Origin: Verrucomicrobiota bacterium
Lineage (GTDB): Bacteria; Verrucomicrobiota; Verrucomicrobiia; Chthoniobacterales; Terrimicrobiaceae
Reading direction: 5' to 3'
Assembly: GCA_018970255.1 (NCBI GenBank)
Contig: JAGWWS010000021.1
Location: 1 to 54,911, forward strand
Length of the DNA stretch: 54,911 bases
Under the pieces are notes generated by a model. It made no database searches. It was not told the origin of the DNA and was given only the letters and a program-made list of their open reading frames with translations. Both the position numbers and the translations under genes were made by a program. Below, piece by piece: positions 1 to 8,326 of this stretch. Each line of letters opens with the position of its first letter. Position 1 is the first letter of the stretch.

Positions 1-30
1 TGGGTGGGTGGTGGTGGGTTGGTTTTTTGT
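1..30 (-). promoter_or_regulatory. C/A-rich leader tract of a gene beyond the window edge
   Basis: Read on the minus strand this stretch is a run of AACC/CCACC units just after the fliA stop codon. It has the same composition as the leaders that directly precede the start codons of flhA, fliL, fliK, fliG and fliF in this window. I infer that another minus-strand gene starts just left of position 1. No coding sequence of that gene is visible. Confidence 0.35.
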
Positions 31-39
31 GTTTGGTCG

Positions 40-834
40 CTAACGCGCAGCGGCGGAGCGGATGAATGTTTTGAGGCTGAGAACGGCTTGGGTGTGGATT
101 TGGCAGATGCGGGATTCCGTGACACCGAAAACGCGGGCGATTTCGGCGAGGCGGAGGTTTTCGAAATAATACATTGCGAGAATTTTTCTCTGCATCTCGG
201 GGAGTTTTTGGAGGCGGTCGACGACGAGTTGAATGAGTTCTTGCTTGAGGGCGAGTTGGGCCGGGTCGGGAGAGCGCTCGTCCGCCACGACTTCGTGGAG
301 GCTGGCATCCTCATCCTCGCCTGCAAGCGCATCGAGTTCGACATAGCTGACGGGGCGAATCTCGTCGAGAAGTTCGGAGTATTGTTGCGAAGACATCCCG
401 AGTTCCTCGGCCACCTCGGCTTCCGTGGCGGGCCGGCCGATTTTTTGCTCAATTCCGGAGATGACTTCGGAAACATGCTTGGCCTTGTCGCGGAGGGTGC
501 GGGACATCCAATCCACGCGGCGGAGTTCGTCGAGGACGGCTCCGCGGATGCGCATGGTGGCGTAGCTGGCAAATGTGATGCCGTGTGTGGGATCAAAGCG
601 GCGCTGGGCTTGGATGAGGCCGAGCAGGCCAACGGAGTAGAGGTCCTCGACGTCGATATGAGAGGGAAGGCTGGCGCGCATGCGATCCACGACGGAGCGG
701 ACCAGCGGCATGTGTTGCTTCAAGGATTCCTCCTCCGATGGAGCAGATGCCTCGCCGTAGGTGCGCCAAACCGCAGAATAGTTTTTTGCGGATGGGGGGG
801 GATTTTTCACTTGGCGTTCGGCAAGGAGCGGCAT
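40..834 (-). CDS. fliA: RNA polymerase sigma factor FliA (sigma-28 / WhiG family)
   Basis: Directs RNA polymerase to late flagellar and chemotaxis promoters in the cytoplasm. The 264-aa product has sigma-70 region 2 at about residues 40-105 (DLYSVGLLGLIQ, then RFDP), region 3 at about 110-185, and region 4 near the C-terminus with the helix-turn-helix around LAEIARVFGVTESRICQ. Length is typical of FliA. I chose the ATG at 834 because the 50 residues in frame upstream are arginine-rich non-protein-like sequence that overlaps the preceding gene. The start lies 2 bases after the stop of the 102-aa membrane protein, so the two are cotranscribed, probably from the sigma-54-type promoter at 1183-1199. 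flhF and flhG, which often lie between flhA and fliA, are absent here. Assignment is firm. Confidence 0.93.
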   Translation of the reverse strand: MPLLAERQVKNPPPSAKNYSAVWRTYGEASAPSEEESLKQHMPLVRSVVDRMRASLPSHIDVEDLYSVGLLGLIQAQRRFDPTHGITFASYATMRIRGAVLDELRRVDWMSRTLRDKAKHVSEVISGIEQKIGRPATEAEVAEELGMSSQQYSELLDEIRPVSYVELDALAGEDEDASLHEVVADERSPDPAQLALKQELIQLVVDRLQKLPEMQRKILAMYYFENLRLAEIARVFGVTESRICQIHTQAVLSLKTFIRSAAAR

Positions 835-836
835 GG

Positions 837-1145
837 TCAGGTGGCGGGCTGGACGGTGGCCGGTGCGGGTTCCGAGCCGGGCTCGGAGGGCTGACTGCCT
901 TCGGTTGTCGCTGCCGCAGCTTGTTCCGCTGCGAGTTGCTCGTCGCGGATGCGTGTTTTTTCGGCAACGATCTGCTTGGCGCAATGTTCAACGGCGTAAT
1001 GGAGTCCTCGGAAAAGGAATCCTACAATGACGCAACCGATGGTGGCGTTCAGGATGCAAATTTCGAGGCTCTTTCCCGCGAGAAGGGATACGGCGAGGGT
1101 GAGTAGGAACCCGATGAACCCGCCTATGAGCGTGAAAAATTGCAT
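837..1145 (-). CDS. Small two-TM membrane protein cotranscribed with fliA
   Basis: A 102-aa protein I cannot assign to a family. Two hydrophobic segments are visible at about residues 3-23 and 28-47. They are followed by a charged helical stretch (HYAVEHCAKQIVAEKTRIRDEQ) and an Ala/Glu/Pro-rich tail, so the C-terminal half probably lies in the cytoplasm. It sits between flhA and fliA and ends 2 bases before the fliA start. Its leader carries ACACACCCAC immediately before the ATG and a sigma-54-type promoter about 40 bases upstream. The position suggests a flagellum-linked role, such as a FliA or export accessory protein, but nothing in the sequence shows a function. Confidence 0.75.
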   Translation of the reverse strand: MQFFTLIGGFIGFLLTLAVSLLAGKSLEICILNATIGCVIVGFLFRGLHYAVEHCAKQIVAEKTRIRDEQLAAEQAAAATTEGSQPSEPGSEPAPATVQPAT

Positions 1146-1182
1146 TGTGGGTGTGTCAATTGGTCGAAACCAAGAATTTCAC

Positions 1183-1199
1183 AGCAATTTTTGCGCCAA
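1183..1199 (-). promoter_or_regulatory. Sigma-54-type promoter for the small membrane protein-fliA pair
   Basis: On the minus strand TTGGCGC-AAAAA-TTGCT is visible. The -24 GG and -12 GC are separated by exactly 10 bases, matching the sigma-54 consensus TGGCAC-N5-TTGCW with one -24 mismatch. The downstream bases TTGCTGTGA match those of the site at 19067-19082. The predicted transcription start is near 1172, giving a 27-base leader to the ATG at 1145. It also lies beside an inverted repeat (GCGCCAA...TTGGCGC, about 1193-1228) that could affect flhA read-through. Confidence 0.6.
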
Positions 1200-1335
1200 C
1201 AGGAGCCTCGACGCTTGGCGCGAAGTCTTTTGACATTTTCCTTTCCAGGAAAATTACTTGCGTCTCGGCTGGGTGAGTTCCGGTGGGCATTTGGGTGGGA
1301 GTTTGAGGAAAAAAGTGCCGTTTGTGCGGGTGGTT

Positions 1336-3519
1336 TTATGCGGCTGCGGGGACGCGGTCGGTGGCCGGTGGAGTGATGATACCAATGTTTTGAATCTCGG
1401 TTTGGGCCGGGAGTTCCTGATAGGAGAGGACGGAAAGTTTGGGGAGCGAGGGTTCGAAGAAGCGTTTGAAGGCGAGGCGGAGTTCCGCGCTGACGATGAC
1501 GGTGGGCGAGAGGCCTTGCTCGGCCATGGAGTTCGAGCGGATGGTGAGTTCGCGGAGGAGGTATTGGGCGGTGTGTGGGTCGAGTGCGAGGGTGGTCTCG
1601 AAGTGGGAGCGCTGGATGCGGGTGATGAGGTTTTGCTCGAGGCCGGGGTCGAGGGTGATGGCTTTGACGAGGCCGGGCTCGGCTTCGTATTGTGCGATGA
1701 AATAGGTGCCGAGGCGCTTGCGGACTTGCTCGGAGAGTTCGTCGGGGTTTTTCGTGACGGTGGCGTAGTCGGCGATGGTTTCAAGAATGAGCGGGAGATT
1801 TTTGATCGGGACGCCTTCCCGGAGGAGATTTTGCAGGACGCGCTGGATCACGCCGAGATTAACCAGATCGGGCAGGAGCTCGGAAACAAGCGAGGGGTTG
1901 GTTTCCTTCACGCGGTCGACGAGGCTTTGAACCTCCTGCCGGCTCAGGATGAGGTGGGCGACCTGTTTGAGGGATTCGGCAAGGTGGGTGATGAGGACGG
2001 ATACGGCGTCGACGACGCTATATCCGTTGATCTCGGCAGTGCGTTTCTCTTCCTCGGCGATCCAGACGGCTTCGATGTTAAAGACGGGTTCGCGCGTGGG
2101 GACGCCTTTGAGCGTGATGTGACTGCCGGAGACGTTCATTGCGAGCCAGCGATTCGGGATCACAGAAGCGCGGGCGATGGCTTTTCCGCGCAGGAGGAAT
2201 CGGTATTCGTTCGGTTCGAGTTCCAGGCTGTCGCGGATGGCGATGGGCGGGATGACCATGCCGTTGTCGCGTGCGAAGCCTTTTCTCACGCCGGTGATGC
2301 GGTCGAGGAGGTCGCCGCCTTGGGTTTTATCGGCGAGGCGCAGGAGGCCGTAGCCGACTTCTATCGAGAGAACCTCTGTTTCGGTGAGTTTGTGGAAATC
2401 CTCGGGTTTGGTTTCGCCGGGCTTTCCGCCGCCACCTCCGGCTGCGAGGCCCGGCGGGGATGCGCCGCCACCTTTCGAACCGCCTGGTGCGGGCAATGCG
2501 AGGGAGCCTTTGAGGCCTGATGCAGCGGCTGCTCCTGCTTGTTGTTTGCTAAGCAGGTAGGCAACTAAGCCAGTGATGCCGCCCAGGAGAAGGAATGGCG
2601 TGGCGGGCATTCCAGGAGCGAAGCCCATGATCGCGATGAGTGCGGCGCCGATCCCCACGGCTTTCGGGTAGGCGCCAAGTTGGGATCCGATTTGAGCTCC
2701 CATGCTTTGTTCGCCTTGCGCGCGGGTGACGAGGAGACCGGCGGCAACGGAAATGATGAGGGCCGGGACTTGCGCCACGAGTCCGTCACCGATGGAGAGG
2801 AGTGTGTATTTTTCGAGCGCTTGGTCGAGGGGCATGCCTTTTTGGAGCATTCCGATTCCGAAGCCGCCGATGACATTGATGAGGGTGATGAGGATGCCGG
2901 CGACGGCATCGCCGCGGACGAATTTGCTCGCGCCGTCCATCGCTCCGTAGAAGTCGGCTTCCTTTTGGACCTTGAGGCGGCGGGTGGTGGCGGTGAGTTC
3001 GTCGATGATGCCTGCGTTGAGTTCGGCATCGATGGCCATTTGTTTGCCCGGCATGGCGTCGAGGGTGAAGCGCGCGGCGACTTCTGCGATACGGCCGGCG
3101 CCTTTGGTGATGACGATGAAATTGATGATGACGAGAATGATGAAGACGACAGCGCCGACGAGGTAATTGCCTTGGATGAGGACATTTCCAAATGCTTCAA
3201 TGACTTGGCCTGCGTAGCCATCCAAAAGGATGAGGCGGGTCGAGGCGATGTTCAGCGCTAGTCGGAGCAGCGTGACTGCAAGGAGGATCGTGGGGAATGC
3301 GGAAAACTCCGGGGGATCCTTGACATAAAGGATGACGAGAAGGACCAGGATTGAGATGCCGATGCTGGCCGAGAGCGCGAGATCGAGAAGCCAAGTCGGG
3401 ATGGGAACGACCAGAAGCAAAATGATCCCAAACATGCCCAAGGTGAAGGCGATGTCCGGCTGGCGGAGGACCTTCGTCCAAGAGAGTCTGGGATTTGTGT
3501 CGTCTGTGGCTGCGGCCAT
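1336..3519 (-). CDS. flhA: Flagellar export gate protein FlhA
   Basis: The 727-aa inner-membrane core of the flagellar type III export gate. The N-terminal half carries about eight hydrophobic segments. The family signature is visible as KFVRGDAVAGILITLINVIGG. A cytoplasmic half from about residue 385 would form the nonameric ring that docks export chaperones. Between them lies an unusually glycine-rich linker (about residues 345-375, with a GGGGG run). The ATG at 3519 is preceded by TGACCCACCCGTAA, in which the TGA is the flhB stop: there is no purine-rich ribosome binding site. It follows flhB by 11 bases. Length is slightly above the usual 690-700 because of the linker. Assignment is firm. 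Confidence 0.97.
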   Translation of the reverse strand: MAAATDDTNPRLSWTKVLRQPDIAFTLGMFGIILLLVVPIPTWLLDLALSASIGISILVLLVILYVKDPPEFSAFPTILLAVTLLRLALNIASTRLILLDGYAGQVIEAFGNVLIQGNYLVGAVVFIILVIINFIVITKGAGRIAEVAARFTLDAMPGKQMAIDAELNAGIIDELTATTRRLKVQKEADFYGAMDGASKFVRGDAVAGILITLINVIGGFGIGMLQKGMPLDQALEKYTLLSIGDGLVAQVPALIISVAAGLLVTRAQGEQSMGAQIGSQLGAYPKAVGIGAALIAIMGFAPGMPATPFLLLGGITGLVAYLLSKQQAGAAAASGLKGSLALPAPGGSKGGGASPPGLAAGGGGGKPGETKPEDFHKLTETEVLSIEVGYGLLRLADKTQGGDLLDRITGVRKGFARDNGMVIPPIAIRDSLELEPNEYRFLLRGKAIARASVIPNRWLAMNVSGSHITLKGVPTREPVFNIEAVWIAEEEKRTAEINGYSVVDAVSVLITHLAESLKQVAHLILSRQEVQSLVDRVKETNPSLVSELLPDLVNLGVIQRVLQNLLREGVPIKNLPLILETIADYATVTKNPDELSEQVRKRLGTYFIAQYEAEPGLVKAITLDPGLEQNLITRIQRSHFETTLALDPHTAQYLLRELTIRSNSMAEQGLSPTVIVSAELRLAFKRFFEPSLPKLSVLSYQELPAQTEIQNIGIITPPATDRVPAAA

Positions 3520-3530
3520 TTACGGGTGGG

Positions 3531-4625
3531 TCAGGATTGGAGGCGGCGAGTTTTGAGTTGGTAGAAATAGTAGCGGTGCGTGCGGTAAACGTAACCAAGA
3601 ATTTCGGCGATGGCTTGGTAGAGTTGGACGGGGATGGGCTTGCCGACTTGGCCAAATTTGTAGAGAGCGCGCGCGACGGGTTTGTTTTCGACAGTGGGGA
3701 CTTCGAATTGCGCGCCGATCGATTTGATGCGCTGGGCGAATAGGTTTTGGCCTTTTGCGAGCACGATGGGTGCGGAGTCCTTGCCACGCTCGTATTTCAG
3801 GGCGACGGCGTAGTGGGTGGGGTTTGTGACAATCACATCGGCTTTCGGAACATCGGCCATCATTTGGCGCATGAGGAGCCGGCGGGCCATGGCGCGCTGG
3901 GCCATCTTGATGTTCGGGTCGCCCATGGCCTGGCGGTTTTCGTCTTTAACCTCCTGCTTGGTCATCATGAGGTCTTTCTCGGTTTTTTTGAGTTGGTAGA
4001 GGTAGTGGAGAAGCGCGAGCCCGCCCATGGCGAGGCCGAGGCGGAAGAATAGGCTGAGTGTGGAATCGTAAATGAACGAGCCGAGGCGGTAGAGAGGGAC
4101 CGGGGTGAAGAAAATGGGATCGGCGAGGATTTCACGGACACCGCCGTAGATCAGGGCGGCCACGATTCCGACCTTGCCGAGATCCACGAACATTTTCACC
4201 ACGCCGGCCTTGCTGAAGACGCGTTGGAAGCCGGAGACGGGGTTCAGTTTGTCAAATTTGGGTTCAATGACTTCCGGGGTGGACTTGAAGTGGCTTTGCA
4301 TGCCGCCGGCGATCAGGCTGGCGAGTGTGGTGGCCAAGAACATGGGGAGCATCATGCCGAAGAGCATGAGAAAACCGAGCGTCAGGTAGTATGGAATCGA
4401 GGTGCTGACGAAGAGGTATTTTTCGAGATTGCCGAGAATGTGTGCGACGAAATCGGTGATCTGGCCTGCTTGCTGTCCGATGGTGAAAAGAAGAACGAAA
4501 TAGGCGGCGATCAGACCGAAGACGACTTGAATTTCCTCGGCACGGGCGAACTGGCCCTTCTTGTGCGAGTCAGCCAGTTTCTTGGCTGTCGGTTGCTCTG
4601 TCGCTGTGTCGTTATGCTCGGCCAT
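3531..4625 (-). CDS. flhB: Flagellar export switch protein FlhB
   Basis: The 364-aa membrane protein switches export specificity from rod/hook to filament substrates. Four hydrophobic segments lie in the first 220 residues. The autocleavage motif NPTH is at residues 268-271 (VTNPTHYAVALKY), followed by the usual small C-terminal cleaved domain. The N-terminal start reads MAEHNDTATEQPTAKKLADSHKKGQ, matching the family pattern of T/S-E-x-PTxKKL near the start. Located between fliR (7 bases upstream) and flhA (11 bases downstream), the conserved order fliR-flhB-flhA. Confidence 0.96.
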   Translation of the reverse strand: MAEHNDTATEQPTAKKLADSHKKGQFARAEEIQVVFGLIAAYFVLLFTIGQQAGQITDFVAHILGNLEKYLFVSTSIPYYLTLGFLMLFGMMLPMFLATTLASLIAGGMQSHFKSTPEVIEPKFDKLNPVSGFQRVFSKAGVVKMFVDLGKVGIVAALIYGGVREILADPIFFTPVPLYRLGSFIYDSTLSLFFRLGLAMGGLALLHYLYQLKKTEKDLMMTKQEVKDENRQAMGDPNIKMAQRAMARRLLMRQMMADVPKADVIVTNPTHYAVALKYERGKDSAPIVLAKGQNLFAQRIKSIGAQFEVPTVENKPVARALYKFGQVGKPIPVQLYQAIAEILGYVYRTHRYYFYQLKTRRLQS

Positions 4626-4631
4626 TTTTGG

Positions 4632-5390
4632 TTAGCGCAGGAATTGCAGCATCGTTTCCGGCAACGCCTGCATGTCCCGCATGATATATTGGACAGTGAG
4701 GCCGAGGGTCATTCCGAACACGGTCAGGCCGGCGAGGATTTGAACCGGGAAGCTGAGGAGAAAGACGTTGAGGGTGGGAGCGGCGCGGCCCAAAACCGCG
4801 AAACATATGTTCACCAAAAAACTGATGGCCAGGAGGGGTGCGGAAATTTGAACTGCAAGTAGAAAGACCTTTCCGCTTGCGGCGATGACGGCATCGATCG
4901 ATTGGGGATTGAAGATGGCGCCCGGTGGGAAAAGTTCAAAGCTGCGCGTGAAGGCGACGAGGCAAAATTGGTAGGCGCCGGTGACGAGGAAGAGCACTGT
5001 GCCGAAGGACAACAGCATTGTGTTCGGCGGAGTGGCGGCGTTGCGTGTGATCGGATCGATGTTTGAACTGAGTGAGAGTCCGATTTGGATCGCTATGATT
5101 TCGCCGGCCATTTCCAAGGCGTAGAGCAGGAATCGCACCGCAAACCCCATCAGCAAGCCGGTGAGCACTTCATGAATGACCTCCAAAACCAAGATGAGCC
5201 AGTGTGTGGGAACACCCCCAAAATCTCCAAAAATCGGGTGTAGCAGGTAGGCAATCGTTGCCGCGATGCCGATTCGGACCGGGCCGGGGATCATCTGCCC
5301 GGAGAAAACCGGCATCACTAGAAACAAACCCGTGGCCCTAAGAAAGATCAGGGCGCCGGGGTAGAAATCCTCGATGCGGATGGTGATCAT
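4632..5390 (-). CDS. fliR: Flagellar export gate protein FliR
   Basis: The 252-aa integral membrane subunit of the FliPQR export gate. It is hydrophobic throughout, with about six membrane segments, and contains the family-like stretch GLLMGFAVRFLLYALEMAGEII. Its ATG overlaps the fliQ stop by 4 bases (5387-5390), typical of translational coupling in this cluster. Length and position in fliP-fliQ-fliR-flhB-flhA are as expected. FliR, FliP and FliQ form the export pore at the centre of the MS ring. Confidence 0.95.
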   Translation of the reverse strand: MITIRIEDFYPGALIFLRATGLFLVMPVFSGQMIPGPVRIGIAATIAYLLHPIFGDFGGVPTHWLILVLEVIHEVLTGLLMGFAVRFLLYALEMAGEIIAIQIGLSLSSNIDPITRNAATPPNTMLLSFGTVLFLVTGAYQFCLVAFTRSFELFPPGAIFNPQSIDAVIAASGKVFLLAVQISAPLLAISFLVNICFAVLGRAAPTLNVFLLSFPVQILAGLTVFGMTLGLTVQYIMRDMQALPETMLQFLR

Positions 5391-5656
5391 CGGGTCATCT
5401 CGGGGATTTTATTGATGAAGAAGATCGTAAAATCCATGAGTTGGCGGAGCATCCATGGCGCGCCGACGATGATAACCGCTCCAATGGCAATCAACTTCGG
5501 GGCGAAGCTGAGCGTTGGCTCCTGAATGCTGGTAACCGCTTGCAGTAGACTTATGACCACCCCGACGATGACGGCTGCGCCGATGATCGGGGTGTTGACC
5601 AGAAGCGAGATCGTGATGAGCGACCTCAGCATTTCGATGGCGGACTCCTGGTTCAT
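5387..5656 (-). CDS. fliQ: Flagellar export gate protein FliQ
   Basis: An 89-aa protein with two hydrophobic hairpin segments, the normal size for FliQ, a small subunit of the FliPQR export gate. The family pattern is visible in VGVVISLLQAVTSIQEPTLSF followed by PKLI. The start overlaps the fliP stop by 4 bases, and the stop overlaps the fliR start by 4 bases, so translation is probably coupled across all three genes. Confidence 0.95.
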   Translation of the reverse strand: MNQESAIEMLRSLITISLLVNTPIIGAAVIVGVVISLLQAVTSIQEPTLSFAPKLIAIGAVIIVGAPWMLRQLMDFTIFFINKIPEMTR

Positions 5657-6537
5657 CCTGAGAAACTGGTGACCAGAGAGCGGACGACGAGTTGCCAGCC
5701 ATCCACGAGCACGAAGAGGAGGAGTTTGAGAGGTAGTGCGACGATCGTCGGCGGCATCATCATCATTCCCATCGACATCAGGGTCGATGCCACAAGGAAG
5801 TCGATCACGAGAAATGGAATGAAAATCAGGAAGCCCATTTGGAATGCGGTTCGGAGTTCACTGACCACGAACGCGGGAAGAACGACGCGCAGGGGAAGGT
5901 CTTTCACCTCGGTGGGGCCCATGCCGGCGATCTCGAGGAAAAAGTCGATTTCGCCCGGACGCGTTTGGCGGAGCATGAACTGACGAATGGGCTCGACGGC
6001 GCGTTCCATGGCCTCGCTCGATCCGATTTGTTCGTTGAAGTAGGGCGTGAGGGCCTCTTTTTGGATCTGTTCGTAAACCGGGGCCATGATGAAAAAGGTC
6101 AGGAAAAGCGAGAGGCCGATGAGGAGTTGGTTGGCGGGGGCGCTCGGGACACCGAGCGCGGTGCGGACGAAGCCCAATACGATGACGATGCGCGTGAAAC
6201 TCGTCATCAGCATGATCAGGGTCGGCGACAGAGTCAGAAGCGTCATTACGATGACGATCTGGATCGCGGTGCTCAGGTTTTCGCGTTCGTTGCCCGCGCC
6301 GATTTGGAAATTCACCAGCGGGGCGCTCGGCGGGAGAACGGGAAGCGGGCGCGGCGCTGCGGGCGTGGGCGGAGTGGGTTGAGCGGCAGGGGCACCCGGT
6401 GCGATGGGAGCAACGACTGTGGTGGGCGGCTGGACCAGCGGAGTTGCCACGGGAATCGGAGTGGGGGCCTGGGCGTTGAGGAATGGTGCACCCAGCGTCA
6501 GGATTAGGAAAATGGCGAGCGCGCGTGGTATGCTCAT
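5653..6537 (-). CDS. fliP: Flagellar export gate protein FliP, with Pro/Ala-rich N-terminal extension
   Basis: A 294-aa export gate subunit. A cleavable signal peptide (residues 1-22, ending LNAQA) is usual for FliP. It is followed by about 55 residues dominated by Pro, Ala, Thr and Val before the conserved core begins near LSTAIQIVIVMTLLTLSP. The core holds the family signatures SFTRIVIVLGFVRTALG and VLPAFVVSELRTAFQMGF. The extra periplasmic segment makes it longer than the roughly 245 aa typical of FliP. Start overlaps the fliO stop by 4 bases. Confidence 0.95.
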   Translation of the reverse strand: MSIPRALAIFLILTLGAPFLNAQAPTPIPVATPLVQPPTTVVAPIAPGAPAAQPTPPTPAAPRPLPVLPPSAPLVNFQIGAGNERENLSTAIQIVIVMTLLTLSPTLIMLMTSFTRIVIVLGFVRTALGVPSAPANQLLIGLSLFLTFFIMAPVYEQIQKEALTPYFNEQIGSSEAMERAVEPIRQFMLRQTRPGEIDFFLEIAGMGPTEVKDLPLRVVLPAFVVSELRTAFQMGFLIFIPFLVIDFLVASTLMSMGMMMMPPTIVALPLKLLLFVLVDGWQLVVRSLVTSFSG

Positions 6538-7043
6538 GTGGCTGAGCCGGGTGATTTTTCGTTTTTCATGAGTGCCGAAAAGTCACGTGCGGGGGTTTCC
6601 GAAGAATCCAAAGGACACAGGTAATCGATTTTTCCCGGAGTCACGCCGAGTAGGATTCGGGTTTCTTCGTAAGCAACCACCAAAAGAAACTGGCGATTTC
6701 CGAGTGGTCGCATTTCGAGAATTTGAAGTTTGCGTTCCTCGCGGAGTGATTTTCTTGAGAAGGGAAGGCCGTATTTTGTGAAGTAAACGACGACAGCGGC
6801 AATCGCCGCAAAAAGGGTCAAATAACCGAGGATGCGACCGAATTGTTCCAAGCCGACAGATGTGGGAGCATTGGGAAGCCTGGGCTGAGGGGAGGGGGCC
6901 TTTTGAAGCTGTGATTCTGGGGCCTGCTGGGCCGGAGAGGCGAGAGGAGCTGCTTCGGGTAATTGCTCCTGTGCTGGAAGCTGGCTAAACGGCAGGCACG
7001 CGAGGACCGCCGCAATGGCGCCCCCCCATGCGCGGAGGGTCAT
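6534..7043 (-). CDS. fliO: Flagellar biosynthesis protein FliO
   Basis: A 169-aa protein with a signal peptide (residues 1-24), then a Pro/Gln/Ala-rich periplasmic stretch, one hydrophobic segment (about residues 70-88, LGYLTLFAAIAAVVVYF), and a short cytoplasmic domain containing LEMRPLGNRQFLLVVAYEETRI. This layout matches FliO/YscJ-type assembly factors that help FliP assemble. The position between fliN and fliP, with 4-base overlaps on both sides, supports the call. Sequence conservation of FliO is weak, so the assignment rests partly on context. Confidence 0.85.
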   Translation of the reverse strand: MTLRAWGGAIAAVLACLPFSQLPAQEQLPEAAPLASPAQQAPESQLQKAPSPQPRLPNAPTSVGLEQFGRILGYLTLFAAIAAVVVYFTKYGLPFSRKSLREERKLQILEMRPLGNRQFLLVVAYEETRILLGVTPGKIDYLCPLDSSETPARDFSALMKNEKSPGSAT

Positions 7044-7303
7044 GCCGGTTCTCCGACGATCTGGGTGATCTTGATGCCGAAGTTCTCGTCCACAACGACC
7101 ACCTCGCCGCGGGCGATCAGCTTGTCGTTCACGTAGAGACCGACCGGTTCGCTGGCGAGTTGATCGAGTTGAAGGACCGTGCCTTCGCCCAGCTCGACAA
7201 CGTCACGCATGGGCAGCATGCAGGAGCCGATGCGGACGGTCAGGTCGACTTTGACATCAAGGATGACGGAGAGGTTTTTCGATTCGCTGAGTGTGGTGGT
7301 CAT
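7040..7303 (-). CDS. fliN: Flagellar motor switch protein FliN
   Basis: An 87-aa protein made almost entirely of one SpoA/surface-presentation domain, with VKVDLTVRIGSCMLPMRDVV and a GEVVVVDENFGIKIT stretch near the C-terminus. It forms the lower C-ring with FliM and takes part in switching and export ATPase docking. It lacks the N-terminal extension found in longer FliN/FliY proteins. Starts 4 bases inside the fliM stop and ends 4 bases inside the fliO start. Confidence 0.93.
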   Translation of the reverse strand: MTTTLSESKNLSVILDVKVDLTVRIGSCMLPMRDVVELGEGTVLQLDQLASEPVGLYVNDKLIARGEVVVVDENFGIKITQIVGEPA

Positions 7304-8295
7304 GGTTTTTGGGCGGGTTGGATTTCCGAAGTGATCTGAATGGCGACGTGCCCGTTTTCTGTGCCGGCCTGTGCAGTGAAGCGCGGTGCGTTGGCGATGC
7401 GAACGCGGGTGCTGTTGAGTGTCGCCTTGGGCATTTCGATCAAGTCACCAATCCGGAGGGCGAGGATGTCGCTCACGTTTACGCCTGGAACGGTCCAATC
7501 GGCGATAACAGGAACAGAAATCTGATTGTAAGAGGTCCGCCACTGCTGGGGCTTCGCATCCGCGGCGTTTGTCATTTCGCGCGAGCGCTGGGCGTGAAGT
7601 TTTTTCACGATCGGCTCGAGCATGTTGTAGGGGACACCAATTTGGATTTGTTCCACGCTGTCGCCGGCGAGAGCCTCAATCGTTAAAGCGAGAATCACGG
7701 TGTCCTGCGAGCAGGCTTGGAGGAAACGAGGATTGCTCTCGTGGCCGACCTGACGTCCGGAGAGGGCGCGGTCTTCCTTCCAAAGGCGGCACCATTCCTG
7801 CACGATGATGTCCACAATCTCCTCAAGGAGGGCGATCTCGATTTCGGTGAGGTAGCGTTCCTCTTCGGCAGTTACGCCGCGGCCTCCCAGCATTCGGTTG
7901 GTCATGCTGATGGCCAGGCGCGGATTGATTTCAAGAATGCCGATTCCCGGAAGTTGGTCGATTTTGAAGAGAGAAATGTGCGTTGGGCTCTTCATGCTCT
8001 CAGCAAATTTGCCGTAGGGCATGGTAAGGAGTCGGACGAGCTTGAGGCTCATGTCCGCTCGCAGCAGGGAAGAGAACCTTGCGGATATGGTCGAGATGAA
8101 GCCGGCGTGAAGCGTGCGAAGGCGGCGGAGCTCGGCTTCAGCAAGGTGGATCGGGGTCCGGAAGTCAAATGGCTTAGCCTGGATGCCGGCCCCTTGCTGG
8201 AAGCGCGAGCCATCCGGGCGATAAATCACAGACTCTCCGCCCGAGGCTTCGGCGACGAGGCGATCGATGTCGGTTTGGTTGAGCGCTCCGGCCAT
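7300..8295 (-). CDS. fliM: Flagellar motor switch protein FliM
   Basis: A 331-aa C-ring protein. The N-terminal region reads LNQTDIDRLVAEASGG, corresponding to the FliM motif (LSQxEIDxLL) that binds CheY-P. A middle domain follows (about residues 50-230, with PLAISMTNRMLGG-like family features). A C-terminal SpoA domain (about 245-320) resembles FliN. The ATG at 8295 is preceded by AGGAACTAATCCAAA, one of the few starts in the cluster with a weak Shine-Dalgarno sequence (AGGA). The gene follows fliL by 31 bases. Confidence 0.94.
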   Translation of the reverse strand: MAGALNQTDIDRLVAEASGGESVIYRPDGSRFQQGAGIQAKPFDFRTPIHLAEAELRRLRTLHAGFISTISARFSSLLRADMSLKLVRLLTMPYGKFAESMKSPTHISLFKIDQLPGIGILEINPRLAISMTNRMLGGRGVTAEEERYLTEIEIALLEEIVDIIVQEWCRLWKEDRALSGRQVGHESNPRFLQACSQDTVILALTIEALAGDSVEQIQIGVPYNMLEPIVKKLHAQRSREMTNAADAKPQQWRTSYNQISVPVIADWTVPGVNVSDILALRIGDLIEMPKATLNSTRVRIANAPRFTAQAGTENGHVAIQITSEIQPAQKP

Positions 8296-8326
8296 TTTGG
8301 ATTAGTTCCTCTGGTAGTCTTTGATT

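Noticed and set aside
1193-1228. Intrinsic terminator at GCGCCAA...TTGGCGC
   Set aside because: No T-run follows on the minus strand, and one arm contains the -24 element of the sigma-54-type site; it is better seen as part of that promoter region.
1338-1570. Complete formylglycine-generating enzyme activity for the surface protein (residue numbers of the 19177-23904 product)
   Set aside because: The first catalytic cysteine is missing, so the domain is called FGE-like only.
1258-2520. 420-aa plus-strand open frame opposite flhA
   Set aside because: Composition and lack of motifs show it is an antisense shadow of flhA.
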